Of a stretch of 64,000 nucleotides of DNA, positions 43,676 through 54,766 are shown piece by piece. Where the stretch lies: the NCBI GenBank assembly GCA_008729055.1, contig SDUX01000003.1, positions 62,001 through 126,000 of the forward strand, in the 5' to 3' direction. Position 1 is the stretch's first letter, and each line of letters begins with the position of its first letter. Below the pieces are notes generated by a model. The model saw nothing but the letters and a program-made list of their open reading frames with translations. It did not search any database and was not told the DNA's origin. The position numbers were made by a program, and so were the translations under genes. This stretch comes from Pyropia haitanensis (Eukaryota > Rhodophyta > Bangiophyceae > Bangiales > Bangiaceae).

Positions 43676-43830
43676 TAAGAATCCTTCCCCTCTGCACCCA
43701 TGCCTCTCGCGCGTGCGCCTGTGCGGGCGCGCGCTGGTACTTCAGCTGGGCCCCCGAATGGTTGCCCCCATGATCGGGAGGCGTCCGCCTATCCGATAAA
43801 CGGCGGCCATCCCCTCACTCGTGCGCCCAC
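43676..43830. repeat. 275-bp tandem repeat, copy C continued
   Basis: It resumes with aagaatccttcccctctgca and matches copies A and B at about 80% to roughly 43830 (GGGCCCCCGAATGG, GATAAACGGCGGCCATCCCC). Confidence 0.85.
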
Positions 43831-45084
43831 TCGGTGCTACGGGTAGGATTGGCAACACCGCCCCGTGGCGGCCCGGTCGAGGGGCGGTCACCGTAGAGTA
43901 CGCCATCCGCTCCCTCAATGGGATTGTTCGCCCTCATCGCGCCCATGAAGCCCCCCAACAACTTTTTTTTTTCAGTTCCACGTTCCAATGATTCTAACGT
44001 TCCATTGCCAGGATTTCTTCGTGACACTTGCACGTGTGCCGCTGCTGGTCCTGCGCCTGATACTTGATACTTCGAGGAGCGAGGCTCTCCTCAGGCCCCC
44101 TTTGGCCATCTTTGCGGCTGCCACGTCCGCTTGCCGGCGCGGCGCGTGCGAACACGCCCTCCCACGGGAGGCATGGCAGGGGATGGGATTGCCTTGCCGC
44201 AGCACGGCACCATGGTCGCGGCGGCAGTCTGAGTGAGGGGATGTCCCCGGCCGCCTCACAGACCCCCCCTAGGCTGCCGGGTCGCCCAATGCCATCGGAT
44301 GGGTACTCCCATTGGGCAGGCCAGCGCGCGGGTCGCCCAAGAGGGGCGGCGAGGCGCTTAGGGGGGGCGAGGGGGGGGGAGGGGAGAGAGGGGGGGGGGG
44401 GCGCCTCCTCGGATGCGTCCCCCGCGGCGGGAGGCGAGCCCTGCTGGGGCGCCACCGCCGGCGTTGAGTGGGGCAATGAACTGCCGTGGGGGGGGTGAAC
44501 CTCGTCACCATGTCGGTTGTGTGAGGGGGGGACGCGCCGGGCCCTCGCGTCATGGGCGTCAGCGACCCGTGGCGGATGGGCGCCGCCGCGGCGGCCCTGA
44601 GTGGGGGAGGGGCAGGGGGGGGGGGCGGCCGCGTGTGACGCGGAAATGGCAGCCGCCCCCTTCCCGCGACCCAATTTTCCGCGCTGCGGTAGCCCGATAC
44701 GGTACGAACCGGGGCGGCTGGGGTGCGGCGTGAAACCAGCCAAGCCACGAGGCAATAACACCCGCTGCGCACGGAACAGACGCACCCCGCCTGGCGTCGT
44801 GGCGGCTACGGTCGTGGCGGGTCCCCCCTGGAAGCGACGCACCGCCCCGTCGCTCCCGGCCTGGGCGCCTCCACAGTCACCTCAACAAACGCTCTTGCCT
44901 GAGAAGACCACGCCCACCCCGACCGCGTCGCGCCACGGGGCGGCGATGTCGAGGCGGCCGGGCGACCACCACCGCCGCCGCCCCCGCCGCCACCGCCGCC
45001 GCCACCGCCGCCTCCTCCGCAGCTGTGCCCCCCCCCACCATCGTCGCCTCCCACGCCGCTGCCGTCGCTGCCGTCGCTGGAGAG
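43831..45084. other. No confirmed gene
   Basis: A 282-codon minus frame (44842-43994) is Pro/Arg/Ala-rich and matches no family I recognise. G runs lie at 44370-44400 and 44619-44628. A His/Arg or Gly-rich triplet tract (CCGCCG) lies at 44968-45020. The right side probably includes upstream sequence of the decayed transporter. Confidence 0.4.
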
Positions 45085-46260
45085 GGAGATGAGCTGCGCC
45101 CGCACGGTGGACCGGCCGTGGGCGGCCGTTCCCCGTGTCCGGCGCCGCCTAAAGTTGATTAAGAGCATGTCTATCGGTGAGCCAAAAAGCTGTATCCAAA
45201 AAGCTATTTTTTTTGGCTCCAGCAGAGCGCATGTTTATCGGTGTGGAGCGACTTTTAACTTTTCCGCCACAAGTTCTTCTGAAATCCAAAGTGTGTCGGA
45301 GACTGGACGAGCACCGCTGCACGCCAGAGGCTGCTCCCTTCCCGGACTGGGCTGTGCCACACCCTGCCGGTCTTCTGCACCATCATCCCCGCTCCCCCCC
45401 CCCCTCCCCCGATCTCCATCCGCGGTCTACGTGGTCACCGTGGAGCACCCCTTCCCAATTACCCCAGCTTGTCTTATGGGATAGAGGGTGGATGGGCTTG
45501 AATGACAAGCGAGGGGGTACGCAGCTCTTCTGGGGGAATGGAAAAGGGCGGGTGCCGCAAGGGCGGGCAGCCAGGCGCTGGCCGCGCTGCTGCTCCGTCG
45601 AAGAAGTCGCGACAACAACTCCAACGGCCGACCCAACACCAGGTAGAATGAACGGGCTCGCGGCGGGGTGAGTCCCCGATCCGCGCATCTGATTGGCTTA
45701 GCTATAAAGTTATCCTCTGAGCCATCCTGCAGAAGATAGGTCAGAGGATAGCTTTTTGGCGCACGGATATAGCTTTTTGGCGCACCGATAGACATGCTCT
45801 AAGCTGACGCCCAGCCGCGGGTTTGCCATCGAGGTCGGCGCCGCGGTGTTGCTCGCTTCCACAGCCGGAGGGAGGTACCTGCGCACGCCGCACCGCCGTG
45901 ATGTGTGGGCGGGTCCGTGCGGCCAGGGCGTCGGCCGACGCCCGTCTTTCCTCGCACCTTGGCGCCGCCGGTCTTGCCGCTTAGCTCTACGCCCGCCCAG
46001 TCCCCTCACACGCCCAATATACCGCCAGTCCCGCGCTGCGCACACCCCTACACGGCACCGTAGCCACCTTCGACCACGTTATCTTTGTCCCCTCTCGTTC
46101 TGGCTATTTCTCCCACTCCAATTGCCCGTCCGAGAGGCTGCTGCCTCCGAAACGCTGCCGTGGGGCGAATTCGCGCGCATGGTTGTGTACACGCTGGTGG
46201 TGGGCCTCATCGAAGGCGTCTGCAACCCCCGCGCGGGGCTGAGTGCGGTACTCGGGTGGG
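45085..46260 (+). pseudogene. PiT-family phosphate transporter fragment, MITE-interrupted
   Basis: Across the 637-bp element the flanks join in frame as RRRLKLIK-LTPSRGFAIE then VGAAVLLAST. LTPSRGFAIE-GAA is the hallmark of the second half of PiT (sodium- or proton-coupled phosphate) transporters. The expected next motif, GLPVSTTH, is degraded to GGRYLRTPHR. A later frame (ETLPWGEFARMVVYTLVVGL, about 46157-46216) resembles the last membrane helix region. No full membrane core lies to the left. The call is family-specific at one motif only; the limits are approximate. Confidence 0.5.
45163..45799. mobile_element. 637-bp GAGCATGTCT-type MITE with TAA duplication
   Basis: Both ends read GAGCATGTCTATCGGTG followed by A/C-GCCAAAAAGCT. 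The flanks are TAA at 45160-45162 and TAA at 45800-45802. TIRs are about 34 bp with a second tandem copy (GCGCACGGATATAGCTTTTT) near the right end. Subterminal AGCCAAAA is shared with the 482-bp MITE, which suggests one family lineage. There is no transposase. Confidence 0.92.
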
Positions 46261-46414
46261 TTTGGCAATCGGCGAGCTACATATCAGGGGAAGCACGTGA
46301 AGCGGACTCACGACAAGGAGGGGGGCTACTAACTGGCTACCTTATCACACTTTCGAAATGGGACGAACGCGTGGCACGTTCACAGCCAATCATCGTCCTC
46401 GCATGCGGTTGCGT

Positions 46415-46485
46415 CTGTTGGCTCGAGGGCTATCGCTCGGCCAAATCAGTGTGTTTTCGCCAAGCGATAGCCCTGGAGCCAACAG
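46415..46485. repeat. 27-bp hairpin arms with 17-nt loop
   Basis: CTGTTGGCTCGAGGGCTATC at 46415 is mirrored by GATAGCCCTGGAGCCAACAG ending at 46485 with two mismatches. It is a compact foldback with no coding function seen. Confidence 0.85.
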
Positions 46486-47226
46486 GTGCTGGGGTACCGC
46501 CGCGAACTTACGTCGTAACTTACGTCCAGTCTATTCGCCGACAGATGTTTGTTTTCGGCTGGGATACCCTTCTGACATTGATCGTATCGGTGCCACGTTC
46601 GGTCCTACCCACCACGTTTCGAATACGTGGCACGAATATGGGAGAGTGTCCACATTGGTGGACCTGCCGTAAAAGCGCCCCAAATCGAGCCCAATTTGCA
46701 CCCCAAAAAGCCGCCCAAGGCGGATTTGCCCACCCCAGCAACTGAGCGCCCAGGTGCCCGAGTGCCAGCGGTGGTAGAAGCCTCATCCGTTGCGGCGGTG
46801 GGTGGTGGGTGGCGGCACGTCGGGCCACCCGGCCGACGCGGCTGGTGGGGTGGGGCGCGGTTGATGCACTCCAGGTGACCAGCACACGCGCATGACGCAG
46901 GGAGGTGGGAGACGCAGAAAGAGGCACCTCATGAGATGCACCCCAGATAGCAGAGCTGTAGGGGACCCACGGCTGTCCGTCGGGTCTTTCGTCTCCGCCA
47001 TCGGCGCTTGAGCTACGCGCAGCGCAACGCTCACTGGCGCAGGCGCGGTAGGTGACGGTGCCATCAATGCCCGTGTTACGAACGGGCGCGATACGCGCGG
47101 CGCCCGGCAGGGGCACCTCGCCCAGGCCGCTCAGCTTGCACTCGCCACGGGGGCGCCCACGTTGGTTCCCCCCGCCCCGGGTCCCTCCCCTGCTGACCCA
47201 CCCACCCGACCCATCGACCCACCCGC
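46486..47226. other. No recognisable gene
   Basis: Intergenic sequence with modest GC. 46540-46700 is comparatively AT-rich. A short inverted GTGGCACG/CGTGCCAC pair is visible around 46373-46640. No motif. Confidence 0.5.
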
Positions 47227-47807
47227 TCACACAATCTCCACGCTGGGCGACACGGTGACCGACGTCAGCGCCGCCGCTGCCGCCGCCGCCACCACCGCCG
47301 CCGCCTCCCGTGGCGGCTGGTCCCACGACACGAGCGCGACGGCGGGCGTCAGCCGGCGCTCGCCCCCCCCCCCAGGTACGCCACACCCACAGCCGCGGCG
47401 ACGGCAGCGACGAGGCCCGCCTCGAGGACCAGCTGCAGCCGCACCAGCGGCGGCGCCGCCGCCCACGCGGCCGCCACGTCCGCGCGGGATGGCACCGCCG
47501 ACGCGGCCACGGCGGCGGTGTCGACCGCCGCCTCCCCGGTCGCGGCTGCCGCCACCCCCACCGCCGCCGCGCCGTCGACCGCCGTCGCCGCGGCGGACGT
47601 GGCGGCGGCGGCGAGGCGGCGTGCGGCGGCCGCCGCAGCGGCCGCCACCGCCGACGGCGCGCGTGCTGCCGCCGCCGCGGCGTCGGTCCAGCCGGCACAG
47701 CACCCGGTCGCCGTCGTCGCGGGGGGGGGTGGGAGGGGGGGGGGGGCGCCCGCGCGACGCCGCCCGCCGCGTCGACCGCGGCGGGTGGCTGCCGCGGAGG
47801 CGGCGGG

Positions 47808-47866
<59 letters not shown>

Positions 47867-48132
47867 GACGCCCCCCCCCCCTCCTCCCCCCCACCCGCCC
47901 CCCTCAGCGCCGGCCGGTCCGTCCAGTGGGGCCGCCGCGGCAGCCAGGGCCCCGCGGTGGCCCAGCGCATCTCGGCAAGCGGGTGCGGGACGTGGTGTGG
48001 GTGCGCCCCCGCGGCGGGGGCGCCCCGCCAGAAGGGCGACAGGCCCGCCAGCCGGCCCACGCCCGCGGCCGCGGCAAGGGCGGCGGCGGCGGCGAGGACG
48101 ACGCCAACGCCGACGCGGCGCTTGGACGCCAT
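47227..48132 (-). CDS. Hypothetical Ala-rich membrane-anchored protein
   Basis: The ATG at 48132 starts MASKRRVGVGVVLAAAAALA, a basic-then-hydrophobic signal or anchor. The same frame ends RLTPAVALVSWDQPPREAAA then VSPSVEIV at 47227. Between them this frame turns Arg/Gly-rich. A neighbouring frame (47894-47349) is a more plausible Ala-rich helical protein ending in LVRLQLVLEAGLVAAVAAAV. Switches would fall at C runs near 47870-47882 and 47366-47378. A (GCC)n tract lies at 47812-47870. No family is recognised; the gene could be false. Confidence 0.35.
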
Positions 48133-49667
48133 GGCCAGGGCCAGGGGGGGGGCGGGGGGGTTCGCGACCAGGCGGCCCCAAGTGGGGCTGACCCGACACG
48201 AGCGACGGGCGACGGACCAGCGCGGAATCGGCCAACGGCCGACCAGACACGAGCGGGGGGCGCCAGTAGCAGGCGTGGCGACGGCAACCGTAGCGACGAC
48301 AGGGGAGCTGCGAGTAGAGCGAACAGTTGGAGATGAAGGGCGTGGCGCATAGGCAGACGCGGCTGTGTCACGGGAGGTAGGCGTGGGGTCCAAGGGCGAG
48401 GAACCAAGGGCGGGGACAGCCGCAAGGAGGTAGAAGGCAGGGGCCAGAAGGTGAGAGGTGAGTGTGGGAGGTGACACTGGCGGTGGACGGAGATGTCAGG
48501 CGCGCGACGCGCGGCCCCGTCCGCGACGGCAATGTGCGCCGCGGCGGCCCGCCCCCCGCGGCCAACCGCTGTCCAACACCCAGGGTGCGGCGCCGGGGTG
48601 GGACACCCCGCGGCGCGCGGTCGCCGCACCGCGCCGGCGCGGTGCCGCCCGCGGGTCTCAAGAGCGGCCGCCCCCCCGCCCCCCGCCCCCCCGCCCCCAC
48701 CTCGCCACGCGCAGGCGACGCATGACGGCCGCGCCGTCTGGGGGGGGACGCGGGGGTCACGACCCCGCCACCGCCGCGGCAGCGCGCGCACAGGGGCGGG
48801 CGGACCGCACGCCGCGCAGGGGGGGCGGCCGACGTCATCGCCGCGGGGGAGGGCGGCCGACGTCATCGCCGCGGGGGAGGGCGGGCGCCGTCATCGCCGC
48901 GGGGGGGGGGCGGGCGGTGTCATCGCCGTCCCAGCCGCCGCGGCCGCTGCCCGCAGACGCCCACACGCCGCCCCCATTGTCTGGCCGCACGCGGCCGGCG
49001 GGAGCGGCGGGACGGCGGCGGCGGGACGGCGGCGGCGGCGGCGGCGGCGGGACGGCGGCGGCAGCGGCGGCGGCGGCGGCAGCGGCGGCAGCGGCGGCGG
49101 CCGGAATTTGAACGCCGTTGCCGGCGGGCCGCCCACGTCCGCGACCAAGACGGAACGAGCGGGCGGTCGACGCGCGCGGGGCGTGGTGGCGACGCGATCG
49201 GCCAGAGGCGGTGGCCGGCGGGCCACCTCGGACACTGCCGGTGCGGTAGTTGTGGGCGCATGAGTCATAAGCCAGTCGCGTGCAAATCTACAAGCGAATA
49301 GCGATGACACGCCGGGGGGCCACTACCACGGGTCACGCCCAGCCAAAAGCGCTGGCGCGGGCCGCGCGGCGCGGCCCGACCGCGGGCCGGGTTCCGCCTC
49401 GCTCGCGAGCGCGGCTCCCCCCCCCCCCCGCCCGCGACGGCCGCGGCCGCCCCCCACCGCCCCGCCCACGCCCTGCACCACACGCCGTGCGGCCGCAGCG
49501 GGTCGCCGCGCCCCCCCCCGCCGCGCCTCCACCCCGCCGCGACCGGGACTGCGACCGCCGCGGTGCGTCGGCCGGTACGACCCGCGCCGGCACACCCCCC
49601 GCGCGGGGGAGAGGCCCGCCAGCCGCGGCCGCCGCCGCACCCCGGCGCCACTGCCGCGGCCGCGGCT

Positions 49668-49718
<51 letters not shown>

Positions 49719-50012
49719 TACGCCACTGGCAGGGACGACGCGCGGGCGCTCGTCGGCTGTGGCGGTGGCGGTGGCGGTGGCGGTGGCGGTGGCGGCGGTG
49801 GCGGCGGCTCACCTCTTCCATCCCTTTTCCCTCCCCCCCCCTCCCCGCTGGAGATTTGGTGCGTCGCCGACGCCAACGACGGCCGCGGCAACGGCGGCGG
49901 CGGCGGCGGCGGCGGCGACGGCGGCGGCGGCGTGCGCGCGGCCCGCGGCCGGCCGGTCGACGGCATTGGCGGCGGCGACGGCGGCGGCCCGGCCGGCCGG
50001 GCGGTGGCGGCC
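48133..50012. other. No confirmed gene
   Basis: Upstream sequence of two divergent genes. It holds a 28-bp tandem repeat (listed separately), GACGGCGGCGG-type simple repeats at 49010-49110, G and C runs, and no protein motif. A continuous plus frame reaches back from 50013 to about 49563 but lacks an earlier ATG. Confidence 0.5.
48824..48930. repeat. 28-bp minisatellite, four copies
   Basis: The unit GACGTCATCGCCGCGGGGGA plus GGGCGGCC recurs at 48831, 48859, 48887 (GCCGTCATCG) and 48916 (GTGTCATCG), with spacing 28, 28 and 29. Confidence 0.9.
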
Positions 50013-50693
50013 ATGGCGCCCCGGCGGACGCAGCCCGGCGCGCCCCACCGGCCAGACCGGTGCTGCAGTGACGCAGACGGCGAGCGTGGCGGCGGCGGCG
50101 GCGGCAGCAGCAGCAGCAGCTGCGGCGGCACGAGCGACGGCGGCCGGGGGGGCGCCGGCTCCGCGTCGTCGGCCGGCTGTAGCAGCGGCAGCACGTACGG
50201 GGCGGAGGTGGACTTTCCGGCGCCGCCGCCATCCCCACGAGCGGATGGGCGGCGGGCGGTGCCGCCACACGATGGGGGCAGCGGCGGCGCGGGGGGGGCG
50301 GGGGGGGGAGGCGCGCGCGCCGATCATCGCGGGGGCCCCCCCGACGGCGCACGGCGGGGGCCCGGCGGGGGGTGGGGGGGGGGGTGGCGCCGGCGGGGGG
50401 GGGGGTCACCCGCGCGCCGGGGGGGGTCGCCGCCCCGGCCGTGTGGGTGGACGGCCCGGGGGGGGGGCGGGGGGGGGGGACTGGCCGCCCGCCGCCGATC
50501 CGCGCGGCGCCTACTGGCCGCCGCTGCCCCCGCCGCCGCCGCCGCCGCCACCGCCACCCCTACTGCCACAGTTGGGGGGGGGGGGTGGGCGGAGCGGGCG
50601 CCGCTGGGGGGGGGGTTTGGCCGGGAGGGGGGGCCGTTTGCCTCACCGCCGGCCGTGCCGGCTGCCGGTGGCGGCGGTGGCGGTGGCGACGGC

Positions 50694-50731
<38 letters not shown>

Positions 50732-50828
50732 TGGGGTGTATGCGGTGCACCCTGACGCACCGTCGGCGTATGGCGGCGGCGGCGTCGGTGGCGCGTATGC
50801 CGCGCACGCTGAGTTGCCCCCTGCGCAT

Positions 50829-50859
<31 letters not shown>

Positions 50860-51290
50860 GCCATGCGCACGCCAGCCGCGGCGGTGGCGGCGGCGGCGGC
50901 GGCCACGCCCACGCCGGCCGCGGCATGCATGGCGGCAGCGGCGGCGGCGGCGGCGGCGGCGGCGGCCACGGCGACGACGATGACGGCACCGCCGTGGCGG
51001 CGGACGCGCGCAGCGACGGCGGCGCCGACAGCAGCAGCGGCAGCACCTCTGCGCTCGGCCACGGCGACGACTACTGCGCGCTCTGCCGCCGCTGTCAGAT
51101 GCGCAAGCGGCTCGAGCGCCGCCACGCGGAGCGCAAGATGATGGGCATGATTGAGGAGCTCGAGGCCCGCTCCGCCGCGTCGGCCGGCGGTGGCGCCGGG
51201 GGGGGGGGGGGGGGCGCCGACACGCCTGGGGGGGGGGGGGGGGGAGGCGCGAGAGGCGACCGAGGCGCCGGCGAAATGGGGGGGGGGGTA

Positions 51291-51321
<31 letters not shown>

Positions 51322-52078
51322 GCCTGGCCTGGACCCGCGCAGCATTGACGAGCTGCTGTCGTTTATCGAGGGCGAGCCGCCGTCGGCGGCAGCCGCCGCC
51401 GCGGCGGCCGCGGCCGCGACGGGGGGGGGGCGCGCCAAGCGCGGGCGGAAACGGCGGACAGCGGCGGCGGCGGCCGCCGCCGCCGCCTCTGCTGCTGCCG
51501 CAGAGGCAACGGCCGCGGCGGGGGGGGTGCCGCGGCGCGGCACGTCGGCGCGGCCGACGGCCGACGCGGACGCGGCCGCGGCGGCGGCGGGCGTGGCGCC
51601 GGCCGGGACGATCCCGGCGGCGGCGTCGGCGGCGGCGGCGGCGGCGACGGCGGGCCGTGGCGGGACGGGGAGGCGGCGCGCGGCGGGCCGCGCGGCGGCG
51701 CCGCTTCCCGCCGCCACGGATGGCGGGCGGCGGTCGCCGCGCCCCCGGAATGGGCTGTCGGGGTGGGCCAACGGGGTGCCCGCGGCGGCGGCGGTGCGCT
51801 CGGGGGCGCCCGCCGGCGGCCTGGCTGGGCTGGACGGGGCGCCGGTGGAGTGCCGCGCCGACGTTGCTGCCACCGTCGCTCCTGCCGCCGCCGCCGCCGA
51901 CGGCCACGACGCGGCGGCGGGGGCGGCCGGTACGGGCGCCCCCGCGCCCACCTGGTGGGCGCGGTGGCCCCCATGCTCTACACCCGCGCCTGACGCGTCG
52001 CCCCCGCCGTCGGTGCCGTCGCTGCTGTGGGCGGCGGCCCATGGCGGCGCGGCGGACCCGCCCGTTCGGCTGCGGCCG

Positions 52079-52122
<44 letters not shown>

Positions 52123-52198
52123 TGCGGTCGACGAGCCGCTGCTGCAAACGTTGTCAGTGGAAGCGGCGGCGACGGCGGCGGCGGCGGCGGCAGCGGCA

Positions 52199-52233
<35 letters not shown>

Positions 52234-52393
52234 CCCGCCCGCGTCGCCCCCCGCCGAGGTCCTCACCGCCGCGGAGCAGGCGGAGATTGACCGGGAGGTG
52301 GAGGCGTTTCGCGTGCGCCTCGAGGCGGTCGTCGTGCCGCCGGGCGGCCGTCGCCGCGCCGCCTCGTTTGCGCTGCGGCTGGGGCGGGCGTGA
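50013..52393 (+). CDS. FAM193-like protein (C-terminal domain) with Cys-rich and Gly/Ala/His-rich regions
   Basis: It starts at the only in-frame ATG (MAPRRTQPGAPHRPDRC). The first two-thirds are Gly/Ser/His-rich. At 51070-51170 is DDYCALCRRCQMRKRLERRH then ERKMMGMIEELEARS, a Cys cluster with a basic coiled segment. From about 51300 the frame changes (G runs at 51195-51242 and 51280-51289). It then reads GLDPRSIDELLSFIEGEPPS, a basic AKRGRKRR, Ala-rich linkers, and the end DREVEAFRVRLEAVVVPPGG then RRRAASFALRLGRA. IDELLSFIEG plus a terminal E-x-EVEAF...PPG block is the organisation of the FAM193 C-terminus. Function of that family is poorly known. No intron signal was found at the frame change. 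Confidence 0.5.
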
Positions 52394-54766
52394 GCGGAGG
52401 AGGGGGCGGCGGGTGTGGGGGAGGGCACTGATGACTTGCATCCTCCCCCTTGTTCTTTTCCTGCTCGCCCCTCCCCTCCCCTCATCACCCTTCCCTTTTC
52501 CTCCTCTCCCTCCCCCACTCGTCCCCTCTCCCCCCCTCTTCCGCCCTCCCTTCTCGTTTCCTCCCCTCTCTTTCCCTCTCCTCACTCCCCCCGCACCCAC
52601 CTCCTCATCCCAATGTCCACTTCTGGCCCTCCCCTTTTCGTTTCCGCTTGCGTTTGTCATGCCGGCTGCGCTGAAGGAAAGTGGGCAGGAGGGGGGTGCT
52701 GGGTGGTGGGCGTCGGAGCGTGCGCTTGAGGGCCGGCGCAGGCGGCGGCGACGGTGGGGGCGCCCGAGCGAGGGCCCTGGGGCGGTGTCGATGGGGCAGG
52801 GGCGCGGGTGCCGTGGCGGGGCGTTGGGGCGGCGGTATCGTTGGGTGGTTGGGTGGGTAGGTGGGTGGGTAGGTGGGTGGGTGGGCGGACGGGTAGGTGG
52901 TCCTCGGGTGCCGCCCTCAGCTCGGCGGGCGGCACCTGTTGGAGGGGGGCGGGGCGGTGGGGCTGGGCGGCGGGGGAGTGCGCCACTAATTTTGTTTTCC
53001 TGGCCGCCCGTCCTCTCCCCCGGGGGGGGGCGGAGGCGGGGGTGCCGGCGCGGGGGAGGGGGGTGGGGGGGGGGGATGCCGGCGCCCGCGGCCGGCGGCC
53101 CATCATTTAGACTTTATAGGTCCCCTGTCCGTCCCTGCCGGCGGCGCGGCAGCCCCGGTGCGCCGCGCCGCGGGGTCACGGTCGCGCCGTACACTGTACA
53201 GTACAGGCAGGCAGCGCTGCGGCGCTTCTCTTTTGGCGCAGTCTACACCGTCCAACAGGGGGGGCGCGCGGCGTCCCGGTTGCACCGTGGACAAGATCTG
53301 GTCGCCCTGAGTTTGGGTCTTTGCGCGGGGGAACCACAGGACCAGACGAACGGCGGGCGCGCCGTGCCCGCGGGCGTGTATCCGCCCGTCCGTCTGTGCG
53401 CGTGACGCGGCGGCCGCGGTACGCGGCGGTGGGGGATCGCGGCCGCCGCGGCAGGCGGCCGCGGCCGGCGGAGCCCGACGTGGCGCCACACCGTACTCGG
53501 CGACACAATAGGAGCAAGAAAGGGAGCAAGTGGAGCAGGAGGTGTGACACACAGGCGTGGACACATCAGGGCGCCAAGCTCGCGGCGCGTGTGCACGGCT
53601 GCTTGACCGCGCCGTCCACAACAGATTGGATCGATGAAAGGTCCCATGCCTCGTATGAGCCACCGGTAGCACTTCGCCTGCTGCGCCCCGATCGTTCGGG
53701 AGCTTTGAGATCAGGGGGGTGTGTTATCGAGTACCGCCGAGAGTGATCAAACCCCCCGCAGTACCTCTGCGGGGGGGTCGGATTGCATGTGATCAAATGC
53801 GCCCCAGCGGGCAGTTGTGACAATCGTCGACCGTCGCGGGTGCACTCGATGAGCTTCGCAAAAACGATCCAGGACAAACGAGTTTGCTAAACACTAATGA
53901 CGCGATCCCGCTGCCAGAGGCCACTAAATCGGCCCTGTTTGATATACCTAGTTTATAACAAAGTTACTATCGTGATGCACAATGTACATGTCAATTACGA
54001 CCGCCGGACGAGTGAAGGCTGGAAAAACACTTTGTTCAATTGCGGTAGACGGATGATGTGTCCCGCACGGAATCATCCTGTGATGAGCAGGCGGTGAGTC
54101 CTTGCCTTGTATGTACGCTGGGAGCAGCGGACCATCCTCTGTCCCAACGGTGGCGCGCGCGGGCCACGCTGCTCGAGATGGCGTAAGCCAAGCGTGGGCG
54201 GTCGTATCTCGGCGCGGGACGGGACAAGGGCCACGCACGTTCGGCGCCGGGACTGAATGGCGTCCGTGCATCCCCCCCCCTCCCCACATCGCTCCCTACG
54301 GTTGGGCGAACGGTGGGTGCAGCTCGATGTGGAGAGGGGCTCGTGGCGATGGCGACGGCGGCGGGCATCCTTCCGCTGGACTCTGGATCTCCCGAACGTG
54401 GCATGCCTAGGGGGCGGGGGGGGGCTGCCCGGCGGGGTTGCCGTTGTCGGTGAGGCTAGGTGGGTGCGCCTCGAGGGGTGGTGGTGGCACGCAGCCCGCC
54501 CGTGACTGGCGCGTGCCAATGCTGACCGGCGGCGCCGCTGCGGTGTGGCTACTACTATGTAAAGGGCGCTGACTGTGGCGCTGGCCGGCGCGTCCGTCGT
54601 GCGTGTCTCACCGCCCAGCCTGAATCGCTCGCCTCATCCCCCCATCGTAGCGCCTACTCTGCCCTCCCGCCCCTTCTTCCCTCTGAATCCCATCGTGTGG
54701 ACTCTCTGTTTGCCCCCTCTGACCTTCCTTGGTGCCACCCCCCTCTGTCGCCCAGACTCTTCCACC
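52394..54766. other. Intergenic, no confirmed gene
   Basis: A pyrimidine-rich strand lies at 52440-52620. A G-triplet minisatellite lies at 52843-52895 (GGTGGGTA and GGTGGGTG units). G runs occur at 53020-53075. A minus frame at 53103-53672 is without motif. AT-richer sequence at 53880-54060 is unassigned. The end of this stretch should hold the promoter of the Cys-rich gene. Confidence 0.55.
53743..53797. repeat. GC hairpin flanked by 9-bp direct repeats
   Basis: The stem CCCCCCGCAG / CTGCGGGGGG at 53752-53761 and 53767-53776 has loop TACCT. GTGATCAAA occurs directly at 53743-53751 and again at 53789-53797. The layout resembles a tiny insertion with target-site duplication, though the insert would be only 37 bp. 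Confidence 0.8.

Noticed and set aside
48824..48930. CRISPR-like array
   Set aside because: The 28-bp units are directly abutting without spacers, and the context is eukaryotic; it is a minisatellite.
52843..52895. Internal telomere repeat
   Set aside because: Units are irregular (GGTGGGTA/GGTGGGTG) and short; they do not match a fixed telomere unit such as TTAGGG or TTTAGGG.
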